From positions 292,184 to 356,183 of the forward strand of contig NZ_KE383838.1 of assembly GCF_000422445.1 (NCBI RefSeq): a stretch of DNA of 64,000 nt, written 5' to 3'. Below are positions 22,648 to 31,442 of this stretch, piece by piece. This DNA comes from Paenibacillus assamensis DSM 18201 (GTDB lineage: Bacteria > Bacillota > Bacilli > Paenibacillales > Paenibacillaceae). How positions within the stretch are numbered: the first letter of the stretch is position 1; every line of letters starts with the position of its first letter. Position numbers and translations under genes: made by a program. The notes below the pieces were generated by a model. That model ran no database searches. It was not told the DNA's origin and was given only the letters and a program-made list of their open reading frames with translations.

Positions 22648-23334
22648 TCAGCCCTCAGCAGGGATAGGCTGAGCACCATGTTGAGGTTCCGTTTCCTTTA
22701 GAACATTCGCCGTCAACAAATTCAAGTAATAGCCAAACATACCAACAAACAACCCTAAAAACCCCACTACCGTTACAGCCAAAATAAACATCAGACACAA
22801 GGCTTGTAAAAATGCACCGACCGTATAGAGCGGATGCCTCAAAAACAGCTTCACACTTTTACCCATCGCTTGAAACATAGACAGCTGTTCTCGATACACT
22901 AACGGCATCGTATACAACTGAGAAATAAGCGCCATCATCACAAAATACGTCTGGAATACAGCGATTGTGAAATGCAGCATATTTCCTTGATCTCCATAAT
23001 ACCACCACGATGAAATTAGGATAAGTGCGAAAAGGGTTAAAAATAGACCAAATCCGACGGAACGAACATAAAATTTACGAAATCCTGCGACAATGTGCCT
23101 AAATGTCACCATTTCCCCGCTCAATTGAAGATGACACGCATAAAACACACCTGACAGTAATGGAAACAATACGAGCGAGAAGCATATGACAGCTAAGGCA
23201 ACATTCATAAGTAACAGCATAGGTGCTAGAACGAGCGAACAGATAAGACTATATCCGAGCACCTTCAAAATTTGTTCGTAAACTTGTCTTCCTGTTTGCG
23301 CAATAACTACACTTAACTTCTTCATAACGCTCAC
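22648..23334 (-). CDS. YesL-like membrane protein (DUF624)
   Basis: The 228-residue protein has five to six hydrophobic segments (for instance VLGYSLICSLVLAPMLLLM and YTVGAFLQALCLMFILAVTV) and the general outline of DUF624/YesL proteins, which regularly accompany carbohydrate ABC transporters in Paenibacillus and Bacillus. Their function is not established. It lies between the ABC ATPase and the RpiR regulator genes in one orientation, which fits co-expression with the importer. Confidence 0.78.
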   Translation of the reverse strand: MSVMKKLSVVIAQTGRQVYEQILKVLGYSLICSLVLAPMLLLMNVALAVICFSLVLFPLLSGVFYACHLQLSGEMVTFRHIVAGFRKFYVRSVGFGLFLTLFALILISSWWYYGDQGNMLHFTIAVFQTYFVMMALISQLYTMPLVYREQLSMFQAMGKSVKLFLRHPLYTVGAFLQALCLMFILAVTVVGFLGLFVGMFGYYLNLLTANVLKETEPQHGAQPIPAEG

Positions 23335-23392
23335 CTCTTACTACATGCTGTGCTACCTAGAGCAAAGCTCCTGTGCTGATTTATAAAATGCA

Positions 23393-24514
23393 CTATGCTG
23401 ACATGAATTTCATAGGTATGCGCTTTTCCGTCTCTACATCAAAGAAATGCACCTTACTCATATCCAACAGGAACTTTTTCATTTGACCTACTCTTGCATC
23501 TGAATCGGGGTGAAGCTTGGCTGTAACCATCCGCTCGCCTACTCGGAAATAAACGAGATTCTCTGAACCAAGCTGCTCAACCACCTGCACCGTAGACGTC
23601 AATGCATACGTATCCGGAACGCCCATCGTAATATCTTCGCCAAATAGGTGCTCTGGGCGAATGCCTAGTACAAGCTTCTTACCTTCATAGGCACGTAATG
23701 CATGCGCACAGTGCTCAGGCAATTCGAATTGTGCCCCTTCCATCGTCACCTTTCCATGTTCATAAATGACATCGATAAAGTTCATGGGTGGAGAGCCGAT
23801 AAAGCCTGCTACAAACATATTTTCAGGCTTTTGGTACAAATCCGTCGGTGAAGCAACCTGCTGAATTTGTCCTTTATTCATAACAACGATACGCTGCCCC
23901 AACGTCATCGCCTCAATTTGATCATGTGTGACATACACAATCGTCGCTTCCAATCGCTTATGCAGCTCGGCAAGCTCCACACGCATTTGCACGCGCAACT
24001 TGGCATCCAAATTGGACAGTGGTTCGTCAAATAGAAAGACTTGCGGATCACGCACGATAGCTCGACCAACTGCTACGCGCTGGCGCTGACCACCACTTAG
24101 CTCCTTCGGCTTGCGATCGAGCAGATGATCCAAACCTAGCACCTCAGACGCGTCTTTCACTTTTTTCGCAATGACATCTTTCGGCTGCTTTAAATTCTTT
24201 AATCCAAAAGACAAATTCTCACGAATCGTCATATGCGGATACAACGCGTAATCTTGAAACACCATCGCAATATCGCGATCCTTCGGATGCAGCTTATTCA
24301 CAACACGATCACCAATCATAATATCACCGCGTGTCTGCTTCTCAAGCCCAGCAATCATACGCAATGAAGTCGTTTTACCACAGCCAGAAGGCCCTACAAA
24401 CACAACAAACTCTTTATCTTCAATTGTAAAATTAGACTCTTTAACCGCAATAAAGGTTTCTTTGTTGCCATCTACAAACTCTTTTTCTACGTTTTTAAAT
24501 ACAACCCGTGCCAT
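23393..24514 (-). CDS. Carbohydrate ABC transporter ATP-binding protein (MsmK/UgpC/MalK type)
   Basis: The 373-residue protein shows Walker A GPSGCGKTT, Q-loop VFQDYALYPHM, signature LSGGQRQRVAVGRAI, Walker B VFLFDEPLSNLD and the H-loop VYVTHDQIEAM. The C-terminal TOBE/regulatory region starts near residue 240 (GFIGSPPMNFIDV). It powers the permease pair just upstream. In many Bacillota one shared MsmX-type ATPase serves several importers, so a dedicated copy in this operon is worth noting, although it may also serve other systems. Confidence 0.92.
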   Translation of the reverse strand: MARVVFKNVEKEFVDGNKETFIAVKESNFTIEDKEFVVFVGPSGCGKTTSLRMIAGLEKQTRGDIMIGDRVVNKLHPKDRDIAMVFQDYALYPHMTIRENLSFGLKNLKQPKDVIAKKVKDASEVLGLDHLLDRKPKELSGGQRQRVAVGRAIVRDPQVFLFDEPLSNLDAKLRVQMRVELAELHKRLEATIVYVTHDQIEAMTLGQRIVVMNKGQIQQVASPTDLYQKPENMFVAGFIGSPPMNFIDVIYEHGKVTMEGAQFELPEHCAHALRAYEGKKLVLGIRPEHLFGEDITMGVPDTYALTSTVQVVEQLGSENLVYFRVGERMVTAKLHPDSDARVGQMKKFLLDMSKVHFFDVETEKRIPMKFMSA

Positions 24515-24526
24515 AGTAAGCTCCCC

Positions 24527-25360
24527 CTAACCTTTGACGGCTCCAATCGTAATGCCTTGCAAGAAGTATCGCTGCAATGCGAAGAACAAAATAATCATCG
24601 GCAGTGAGGCAACCGTTGCCCCTGCCATAATGGCACCAAAGTCCGTCGTATCCGCAAACTTGAATCCAGCCAAGCCTACCTGGATCGTCCGCATCGCTTC
24701 AGATTCTGTCACGAGCAACGGCCAGAAGAAATCGTTCCAATGGAAGACGAACGAGAAGATCGCCAGAACGGACAACCCAGGCTTCGCCATGGGCAAAATA
24801 ATTTTGTAGAAAATGCCGAACTCACTGCACGCATCGATACGCGCCGCATGAATCAAGGACGTCGGCAGCGTGGACATGTACTGCTTCATTAAGAAAATAT
24901 TGCCCACACTTACGATGGAAGGCAGAATAAGTCCCATATACGAATCTTTTAAATTAAATACATCAATAACGAGAATATAGAGTGGTATGAGCGTAACTTG
25001 AGTCGGAATCATCATCGTCATAAGCAATATCCAAAATATCGCGTTGCGACCTGGGAAATGCAGCTTCGCAAACGCATAGCCGGCAAGGGAAGCAAAAAAT
25101 ACATTCGTAACCGTCAATATAGATGAAACAATTAAGGAATTGAGCAGCCAACGCCATGCCATCGTCTTATCGAAGAAACGGCTAAACGGCTCGAATGACC
25201 ACACTTCCGGCCACATGGATATTTTCATAGAAGCATCAGCATAAGAATCCTGAAAGGAACCGATAATCATCCAATACAGCGGAATGATCGTAATGATTCC
25301 CCACATCACAAGCATCGTAATAGAAACGCCCAGAACGGCGATTTTCCCTTTTGACTGCAT
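24527..25360 (-). CDS. Carbohydrate ABC transporter permease (MalG type)
   Basis: The 277-residue inner-membrane permease has six predicted helices and the EAA loop HAARIDACSEFGIFYKIILPMAKPG, which couples to the ATPase. The N terminus (VLGVSITMLVMWGIITIIPLYWMIIGSF) and the large periplasm-side loop are those of the MalG family. It lies between the second permease and the ATPase with 12-22 bp gaps, clearly one operon. The substrate is probably a cell-wall amino sugar or disaccharide given the neighbouring enzymes; that is an inference. Confidence 0.92.
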   Translation of the reverse strand: MQSKGKIAVLGVSITMLVMWGIITIIPLYWMIIGSFQDSYADASMKISMWPEVWSFEPFSRFFDKTMAWRWLLNSLIVSSILTVTNVFFASLAGYAFAKLHFPGRNAIFWILLMTMMIPTQVTLIPLYILVIDVFNLKDSYMGLILPSIVSVGNIFLMKQYMSTLPTSLIHAARIDACSEFGIFYKIILPMAKPGLSVLAIFSFVFHWNDFFWPLLVTESEAMRTIQVGLAGFKFADTTDFGAIMAGATVASLPMIILFFALQRYFLQGITIGAVKG

Positions 25361-25381
25361 AGGTGAATGCCTCCTTTGGGC

Positions 25382-26257
25382 TTAATATTCGATATCCGTA
25401 GCGAACATTTTGAACTGAATAATAGATACGACCACAATGATCGCAGTAAGCACAAACGATTGTGCCGAGGCTAATCCGAATTCATAGAACATAAATGCAG
25501 TCTGATAAATGAGGTACGCGATCGTTGTCGTTGCAAAGTCAGGCCCACCCTGCGTCATCATATAGACGCTTATAAATACTTGGAATGAAATAATAACTCC
25601 TGTTACTAACAAATATAGCGTAGTCGGTTTGAGCAACGGCCACGTTATTTTACTGAATTTCGCCCAGCCGCTGGCATGATCAATATCTGCTGCTTCATAC
25701 AATGATTTCGGGATGCCGCCCATTGCAGCCAAATATAAAATGATGCCTGCCCCGTGCGATCCTAAATAAGTCATCAGCATAAGCGAGAATAAGGCCGTCG
25801 ACGTTTGGCTCAGCCACATCACAGGCTCCATTCCGAAAAAGCCGAGAAACGAGTTAATCATCCCGTCTTTCGTCGGATCGAACATGGCGAACCATACGAG
25901 CGAAATCGTAACGCCAGAAGCAACCGCTGGCAAATACATGACTGCTTTGAAAAATGTCTGCCATTTCGAGCGCAGCTGAAAAATAAAATACGCAAGCATA
26001 AACGTAATCGCGATATTTACCGGCACCGTACATACCGTAAATAAGAACGTGTTCCAAAGTGACTTGTAAAATACTGAGTCCGCAAACATCGTCTTGTAAT
26101 TATCGAAGCCAATCCACTCTGGATTCAGGACATGATACCGCTGGAAGCTCATCATGAATGCTGAAATGATCGGATATAGCGTAAAGACGAGAAACAGCAG
26201 AACGGGTACGAGTATGAATAAATACGCCCACATATGATCCCGCAGCTTTTGCACCAT
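25382..26257 (-). CDS. Carbohydrate ABC transporter permease (MalF type)
   Basis: The permease (291 residues from 26257) has the EAA loop YEAADIDHASGWAKFSKITWPLLKP and six helices, starting YLFILVPVLLFLVFTLYP. The ATG at 26257 is chosen because AAGGAGGAG stands 5 bases before it; a longer frame to 26302 adds 15 residues without a ribosome site. It pairs with the MalG-type permease. It follows the binding-protein gene, which is the usual order of these importers. Confidence 0.92.
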   Translation of the reverse strand: MVQKLRDHMWAYLFILVPVLLFLVFTLYPIISAFMMSFQRYHVLNPEWIGFDNYKTMFADSVFYKSLWNTFLFTVCTVPVNIAITFMLAYFIFQLRSKWQTFFKAVMYLPAVASGVTISLVWFAMFDPTKDGMINSFLGFFGMEPVMWLSQTSTALFSLMLMTYLGSHGAGIILYLAAMGGIPKSLYEAADIDHASGWAKFSKITWPLLKPTTLYLLVTGVIISFQVFISVYMMTQGGPDFATTTIAYLIYQTAFMFYEFGLASAQSFVLTAIIVVVSIIQFKMFATDIEY

Positions 26258-26352
26258 GTGTTCTCCTCCTTGTGAAAAAAGGCCCCATATGAACGTATTC
26301 ATATGAGACCACTACCTGCGCAGCATCCTAAGCTGCTAGCGCCTGCTCCGCA

Positions 26353-27708
26353 CTATCGGAATAATTGCTCACCTTTGTTTTTGAATTCCTCAAAGATTTG
26401 CTCTGGCGTTCTGCTGCCGCTGAACAAAGCTTGCTGCATCGGCTTTTGCGCTTGTTCAATAAATTTCTTCTTGCTTGCAGACACTTTCGCATCTACATAT
26501 AAATCCGAGCTTGGTACACCATGACTTTGATTGATTTCAGCTGCAATCTTGTTGTGCGGCTTTCCTCTACTATCCTTGCCTTTGAATGCATCGATTTGAG
26601 ACTGTCGAGCGAACGGTACGCATAGCTCGCTAGCCGAGTTGCCGCCATGAACACCTTTCGTCAACCAATCCATTACGAGGAACGTATTTTTCGCATGCTG
26701 TTCGCCTTTATCATCCTTTTGGCGGAAGCCTACGTAACCTTCACCACCTACCGTTGCCTGCCACTTGCCACCATCTTTATAGGGAATAGGCAGGTAGACA
26801 TGCTCAATCTTTTCGCCCTTTACTTTACCCGCATCAATATCTTTAGCACGCGTTTCCAACATTACGTCGTAATAAGGCAAGCCTTTACTCGCGATACCCG
26901 TTTTGCCGTTATAGAAATATTCCACCCGTTTCGCCGGATCGATGGCCGCCGTTTCCTTCGGCATAATACCTTCATCCACCATAGAACGAATAAACTTCAA
27001 TGTTTCAAGCATCCGCTCATCGTTCCAAATAAACTTGCCATCGCGATCTACAACGTCGACCAAGCCGCTGCTGCGAGCTAACATTTCAATGAAATCGGTC
27101 GTCGTTGCATCCGTTACAATGCCGTACTGCTTACTGCCATCTGGAAGATCTTTCACCATTTTTTTCGCTTCTGTTTTGAATTCAGACCAAGTCCAGCCTT
27201 CTTTCTGAATTTTTCTCCAATCGATGCCCGCTTCCTCTAAAATGCGTTGATTGGCACTCCATGCCCATTGGTACTGATACATCGGCAAGCCGTACTGCTT
27301 GCCTTGGATTTTTGCCTTCTCCAACACACCCGGTAAGTAATCGTTTACAATTTCAGGCGTCATATAAGGGTCCAGATTCAGCGCAAGCCCTGTATCTACA
27401 TATTGGCCGCTAACTCCATGATAATAAACGTCTGGAGGTGATCCTGCATTCAAGGCAACATCGAATTTCTTCGGACCTTCCGCCCAAGTCAGTAATTCAT
27501 ATTCAATTCGTATGTTGGGATGTTTGGCGTGAAATTCAGCTACTGATTTTGCAATATCATCCTTATAATTGCCGTGTACAGGATACGTCCATACTTTAAT
27601 GACATCTACGTTATCAGATGCCCCGTCTTTAGAACCGCTGCTGCTGCATGCAGAAAGTACAACTAGCATTGCCGCTAATAAGATAGCCATGGCCTTATTC
27701 CACTTCAT
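26353..27708 (-). CDS. Carbohydrate ABC transporter substrate-binding lipoprotein
   Basis: The 451-residue protein belongs to the extracellular solute-binding family 1. A lipoprotein signal (AILLAAMLVVLSACSSSG, Cys at about 21) anchors it outside. The family pattern IKVWTYPVHGNYKDDIAKSVAEFHAKHPNIRIEYELLTWAEGPKKFDVALNAGSPPDVYY is evident near the N terminus, and many Trp residues (e.g. QYQWAWSANQRI, EGWTWSEF) suggest a sugar ligand. It follows namZ and precedes both permeases. The ligand may be MurNAc-GlcNAc or a muropeptide-derived sugar, by context only. Confidence 0.92.
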   Translation of the reverse strand: MKWNKAMAILLAAMLVVLSACSSSGSKDGASDNVDVIKVWTYPVHGNYKDDIAKSVAEFHAKHPNIRIEYELLTWAEGPKKFDVALNAGSPPDVYYHGVSGQYVDTGLALNLDPYMTPEIVNDYLPGVLEKAKIQGKQYGLPMYQYQWAWSANQRILEEAGIDWRKIQKEGWTWSEFKTEAKKMVKDLPDGSKQYGIVTDATTTDFIEMLARSSGLVDVVDRDGKFIWNDERMLETLKFIRSMVDEGIMPKETAAIDPAKRVEYFYNGKTGIASKGLPYYDVMLETRAKDIDAGKVKGEKIEHVYLPIPYKDGGKWQATVGGEGYVGFRQKDDKGEQHAKNTFLVMDWLTKGVHGGNSASELCVPFARQSQIDAFKGKDSRGKPHNKIAAEINQSHGVPSSDLYVDAKVSASKKKFIEQAQKPMQQALFSGSRTPEQIFEEFKNKGEQLFR

Positions 27709-27770
27709 TTGTTACTCCCCCATTCGATTGTGAATGACTTTATGAAATAACTTAATGATGTCGTAACTCC

Positions 27771-28925
27771 CTATTCCTCATACAGTAAAAATGACTTGCG
27801 AATCTCCCTCCACTGCCTACTATCATGGCTCCAAGATTCCACAACGTCGTTCAGCCCCTGAGATTCATGAAGCTGCAAGCGTACCCGATTGTCTCCTGTC
27901 AGCAGATCAATAAACGGATGACCCGCTTTATTCCCTAACCATTCAAAGTTCTGTTCATGAAGCAACATAACATAATGCAAAAGGTGAAGCCCCGTTTCAA
28001 CAGATTGATAGGTTGAGGGATTAGTAACGTACGTAAAAATACCTTGGCACCGTTCACCTTGATGCTTGGAGAACATAGGTGTGAACGTATAAGGATGAAA
28101 ATGAACACCTGGCAATTTAAGTTCGTTCATCACCTTGCACAGCTTCTCACTCTGAAGCCATGGGGCGCCAATCAGCTCAAATGGCTTTGTTGTTCCTCGT
28201 CCTTCCGACAAATTTGTTCCCTCAAATAAACAATGTCCTCCGTACACACGGACTGTATCGATTGTCGGCATATTGGGTGATGGCATAAGCCATGGTAAGC
28301 CCGTATCCGAATATTCCATCTTACGATTCCAACCTAGAAGTGGAATGACCTTCAAATCACATGGAGTATCTCGTTGTCCGTTAAAAAGCCGTGCAAATTC
28401 ACCAATCGTCATCCCGGTAAGTATAGGCATTCGCCAAGCTCCGACCATAGAGCGGTACTGTTCATTAAGCAATCCACCTTCAACCTTATTGCCGCCGAGT
28501 GGATTCGGTCGATCCAGCACAATGAGCGTAACCCCATGTTCGGCACATGCCTCTATGACATGGATAAGTGTCGTTACATACGTATAAAAACGTATGCCCA
28601 AGTCTTGAATATCTACGATTAGCACATCCAAATCCGCTAACATAGAAGCAGTAGGCTTACGATTGCTGCCATAAAGACTGTACACTGGAACCCCGTAAAC
28701 CGGATCAAGCTCATCTTCGAATTGTATGCCCGCCTGTTTCTCGCTCCGTAGTCCATGCTCACAAGCAAAAAATGCAGTGAGCTTCCCTTCGCTTATCGCT
28801 GCGCAGCTATCCATCGTTGAACGATATTGAGCATTTATACCTGTAGGATTAGTAAGCAGGCCGAATCTCTTCCCAGCAAGCAAATCAGTGGCAATAGCAG
28901 ATAGCTGATCCGCTCCTGTTCGCAC
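27771..28925 (-). CDS. namZ: NamZ-like exo-beta-N-acetylmuramidase (DUF1343), apparently without signal peptide
   Basis: NamZ of B. subtilis (YbbC) releases MurNAc from the non-reducing end of peptidoglycan fragments. This protein has the family's blocks GKRFGLLTNPTG, FFACEHGLRSEKQAG, VYSLYG, DVLIVDIQDLGIRFYTY, LDRPNPLGG and PSPNMPT. Its start is unclear: RNA should begin near 28990 (promoter TTGAAA, 17 bp, TATAAT), which excludes a TTG at 28985. GAGGGGGGAG precedes an ATT at 28934 by 5 bases and a GTG at 28925 by 14; I use the GTG. In any case no signal peptide is encoded, so the enzyme should be cytoplasmic, unlike the Bacillus one. It lies in the importer operon. Confidence 0.85.
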   Translation of the reverse strand: MRTGADQLSAIATDLLAGKRFGLLTNPTGINAQYRSTMDSCAAISEGKLTAFFACEHGLRSEKQAGIQFEDELDPVYGVPVYSLYGSNRKPTASMLADLDVLIVDIQDLGIRFYTYVTTLIHVIEACAEHGVTLIVLDRPNPLGGNKVEGGLLNEQYRSMVGAWRMPILTGMTIGEFARLFNGQRDTPCDLKVIPLLGWNRKMEYSDTGLPWLMPSPNMPTIDTVRVYGGHCLFEGTNLSEGRGTTKPFELIGAPWLQSEKLCKVMNELKLPGVHFHPYTFTPMFSKHQGERCQGIFTYVTNPSTYQSVETGLHLLHYVMLLHEQNFEWLGNKAGHPFIDLLTGDNRVRLQLHESQGLNDVVESWSHDSRQWREIRKSFLLYEE

Positions 28926-28996
28926 TTTGTTAATGGAAGCTCCCCCCTCATAGCGCACAACACAGAATTGTGAAACCGTTTCCAATACGTACCATC

Positions 28997-29025
28997 ATTA
29001 TAAGGATAGTGATATAATATTTCAA
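28997..29025 (-). promoter_or_regulatory. Consensus promoter of the namZ-importer operon
   Basis: On the minus strand TTGAAA (29025-29020), 17 bp and TATAAT (29002-28997) are a near-perfect housekeeping promoter, with a start near 28990. ATATTTCA overlaps the -35 (29017-29024) and TTATGAAAT follows at 29039-29047, a pattern that recurs near the other MurNAc genes and may be the regulator's site. Confidence 0.8.
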
Positions 29026-29088
29026 GTAGTTTATTTAATTATGAAATTTTGTAACTATATCTTAATTAGAAGCATATACAATTGATCG

Positions 29089-30288
29089 TTACGGAAGTGC
29101 TAACTTCCCCATCACCGTTGCACGGACAGCTCCTGTCACATGAGGCAAGGAGTTGGGATTGCCGTTTATCCATTCATTTGCTAGTATAGCAAATGCAACC
29201 GCTTCTTTGGCATCTCCATCTAGACCTATTTCTTCATGAATCATTACTTTTTGTTTAGGCAGTTGCTCCTGCAGCATAGCCATTAACGTACAATTACGCG
29301 CACCACCGCCCGATACAATCACTTCCGCAATCGCATATTTCGGCAATATAAATTCTCGATAAGACTGGGCAATGGATCTCGCTGTAAATGCAGTAAAGGT
29401 AGCCACCATATCAGCAGGAGAACAGGATTCACGTTTCATATACTTGATCCATTCATCTGCATACTGCTTGCCAAACAGCTCTCTTCCCGTCGTCTTCATG
29501 GGCTCTTTGCGAAAATATGGATGGGCAAGCATTTCGGTGAGAATTGGTTCATGCACCTGACCTGAAGCAGCCATGTCTCCATCATGGTCATAGTAACACT
29601 CTCCCTGTGTAACATCGACAACCGCTTGATCGATTAACATATTTCCCGGTCCCGTATCAAAGGCAATGATGTCTTCAGTAAGCCCACCTGCTGGCAGTAC
29701 CGTACAATTGCCGATACCGCCAATATTTTGCATAATGCGTCCTTTAAATGGATGGCGGCACATTAAATAATCGGCATACGGAGTCAAGGGAGCACCTTGA
29801 CCTTGAAGCGCTATATCTGCGGTACGATAATCACCGATAACGATTTTGCCTGTCCGTTTAGCTAGGACAGATATATCCCCAATTTGCAGCGTGGACGGAA
29901 CAGCAAATGGTAGCGATGGATCAACCTCAGGTGCATGCCAAATCGTCTGTCCATGTGAGGAAAGTAGATCGATTTCGTGCCATGGGATGCCAGCGCGTGC
30001 CGCAACAGACTGTGCACTTGCTGCAAATCGATGAGCAAGATAAACATTCATCGTGCAAACGTGTTGGACGTTGGACGTATCTGGTGAGCACAGCCGCTTC
30101 AACATTTCCCGCTCATCAACTGTATATGGCAGGCATTCATAGGCAAGCAATTCAACTTTTGTATCCATAGCGGAGCCATGTACGCGCACAAGCGCCGCAT
30201 CCACTCCGTCTAGTGATGTGCCAGACATTAGACCAATAATAAGTTTCTCTGACTTGCCTGCGATTTTTTGTACATCCGATTGTGACAT
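29089..30288 (-). CDS. anmK: Anhydro-N-acetylmuramic acid kinase
   Basis: AnmK opens and phosphorylates 1,6-anhydro-MurNAc to MurNAc-6-phosphate. The protein (399 residues from the ATG at 30288) starts LIIGLMSGTSLDGVDAALV, the family's phosphate loop, and contains LLSSHGQTIWHAPE, GDYRTADIALQGQGAPLTPYAD, NIGGIGNCTVLP and FDTGPGNMLIDQ with the catalytic Asp. GAGGAGG lies 9 bases before the chosen start; a longer frame adds eight residues. It stands next to namZ and is divergent from the murK-murQ operon. Its presence implies that the cell handles anhydro-sugars from lytic transglycosylases, its own or others'. Confidence 0.95.
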   Translation of the reverse strand: MSQSDVQKIAGKSEKLIIGLMSGTSLDGVDAALVRVHGSAMDTKVELLAYECLPYTVDEREMLKRLCSPDTSNVQHVCTMNVYLAHRFAASAQSVAARAGIPWHEIDLLSSHGQTIWHAPEVDPSLPFAVPSTLQIGDISVLAKRTGKIVIGDYRTADIALQGQGAPLTPYADYLMCRHPFKGRIMQNIGGIGNCTVLPAGGLTEDIIAFDTGPGNMLIDQAVVDVTQGECYYDHDGDMAASGQVHEPILTEMLAHPYFRKEPMKTTGRELFGKQYADEWIKYMKRESCSPADMVATFTAFTARSIAQSYREFILPKYAIAEVIVSGGGARNCTLMAMLQEQLPKQKVMIHEEIGLDGDAKEAVAFAILANEWINGNPNSLPHVTGAVRATVMGKLALP

Positions 30289-30416
30289 GATTGCTGTCCT
30301 CCTCATTCCCATTTATGGTGGAGCAGATAAACTGAAAATCTTTATGCCCGTATGCAATATCACCTATGCAATATGAAACATCCTTTTAATTTATTATTTC
30401 ACATTAATTTTATTTA

Positions 30417-30459
30417 TGTAAACTTTTATTTTACAATCTCATTCTTATTCGGTTATACT
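30417..30459 (+). promoter_or_regulatory. Promoter with overlapping palindrome ahead of the murK-murQ operon
   Basis: TTACAA (30431-30436), 17 bp and TATACT (30454-30459) form a promoter. The -35 is covered by an inverted repeat TGTAAA (30417-30422) and TTTACA (30430-30435), a natural place for a repressor such as the RpiR-family protein of this cluster. The binding factor is inferred. Confidence 0.7.
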
Positions 30460-30489
30460 GTTGCTATATCATACAAAGTAGGTGACGTC

Positions 30490-31437
30490 ATGGAGTATGT
30501 AATTGGCATAGATGGCGGTGGCACGAAGACAGCAGCTATCGTTCTGGATTCAGCTGGGAATCTTCTTGCCCAAATCGAAGGAGCCGCGACGAACCCACAT
30601 GCAGTAACATTTACAGGAGCAATTGATAATCTCACAGCTCTCTTTCAGAGACTTCTTTTTGAAAGCGGTTTAGTCCCAGAACGATGCAAGGGTATTGGAT
30701 TAGGCATTGCAGGAATAAGCACCTCTGAAGAACAGCAGCAGTTCCTGGATTCATTGCTGCATGACGAACGTATGAGCCTATGGGATTTGAAGAAAAGAGC
30801 GCTGCCTATTTTGATTCGAAATGATGCGGAAATTGCTTTGATAGCCGCTTTGGGACAGGAGTCAGGTACGATTGTCATCGCAGGAACTGGAGCAATTGTA
30901 TTAGGTATCACTCCAAGTGGTGAACGCTATCGTGCAGGAGGATGGGGTCATATTCTCGGTGACAAAGGAAGCGGATATGAAATAGGTCTACAAACCCTCC
31001 AAGCCGTTATGCTCAGCCACGATGGTGCCCTCCCACCTACTATGCTAACGGAGCTTGTGCTAGAAAAACATCAATTGAATTCCCCCGAACAACTACGTAC
31101 TTACATTTATGGCGCCTCCATCCGCAAGCAGCATATTGCCCAATATGCACAACTATGTATACACGCTGCTAATCATGGAGATGAAGCTGCTCAACATATT
31201 ATTGTTCGTACTGCCACAGAACTGGGACAGCTGACGCTTGCCATGAGAAGAAAAGATAGATGGCTTACACAAGCACCCATCGCTGTTACTGGCTCCATAT
31301 TTAAACATAGCACGCTTTTTGTAGACACGTTCAAACAATGCGTGAACCAATCTGAACAAGCATCAACGATTATAATCGCCGAGAAACAGCCTGCTTGGGG
31401 AGCAGCGCTGCTTGTGCAGCAGAATAAGAGGGGGTAA
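30490..31437 (+). CDS. murK: BadF/BcrA-family amino-sugar kinase, MurK-like
   Basis: Kinases of this family phosphorylate GlcNAc or MurNAc at the 6-hydroxyl. The 315-residue protein has the ASKHA phosphate loops VIGIDGGGTKTAAIVLD and IVIAGTGAIVLGIT, the GWGHILGDKGSGYEIG motif and a third site ITGSIF-like segment (AVTGSIFKH). The ATG at 30490 follows AGTAGGTGACGTC; the longer frame upstream overlaps the promoter. It is 5 bp ahead of murQ, so its product, MurNAc-6-phosphate, would feed MurQ. MurNAc versus GlcNAc preference cannot be read from sequence. Confidence 0.85.
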   Translation: MEYVIGIDGGGTKTAAIVLDSAGNLLAQIEGAATNPHAVTFTGAIDNLTALFQRLLFESGLVPERCKGIGLGIAGISTSEEQQQFLDSLLHDERMSLWDLKKRALPILIRNDAEIALIAALGQESGTIVIAGTGAIVLGITPSGERYRAGGWGHILGDKGSGYEIGLQTLQAVMLSHDGALPPTMLTELVLEKHQLNSPEQLRTYIYGASIRKQHIAQYAQLCIHAANHGDEAAQHIIVRTATELGQLTLAMRRKDRWLTQAPIAVTGSIFKHSTLFVDTFKQCVNQSEQASTIIIAEKQPAWGAALLVQQNKRG

Positions 31438-31442
31438 CCCGT

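Noticed and set aside
26647-27081. Plus-strand frame of 144 codons
   Set aside because: It lies opposite the solute-binding lipoprotein gene, has no ribosome site and no recognisable domain.
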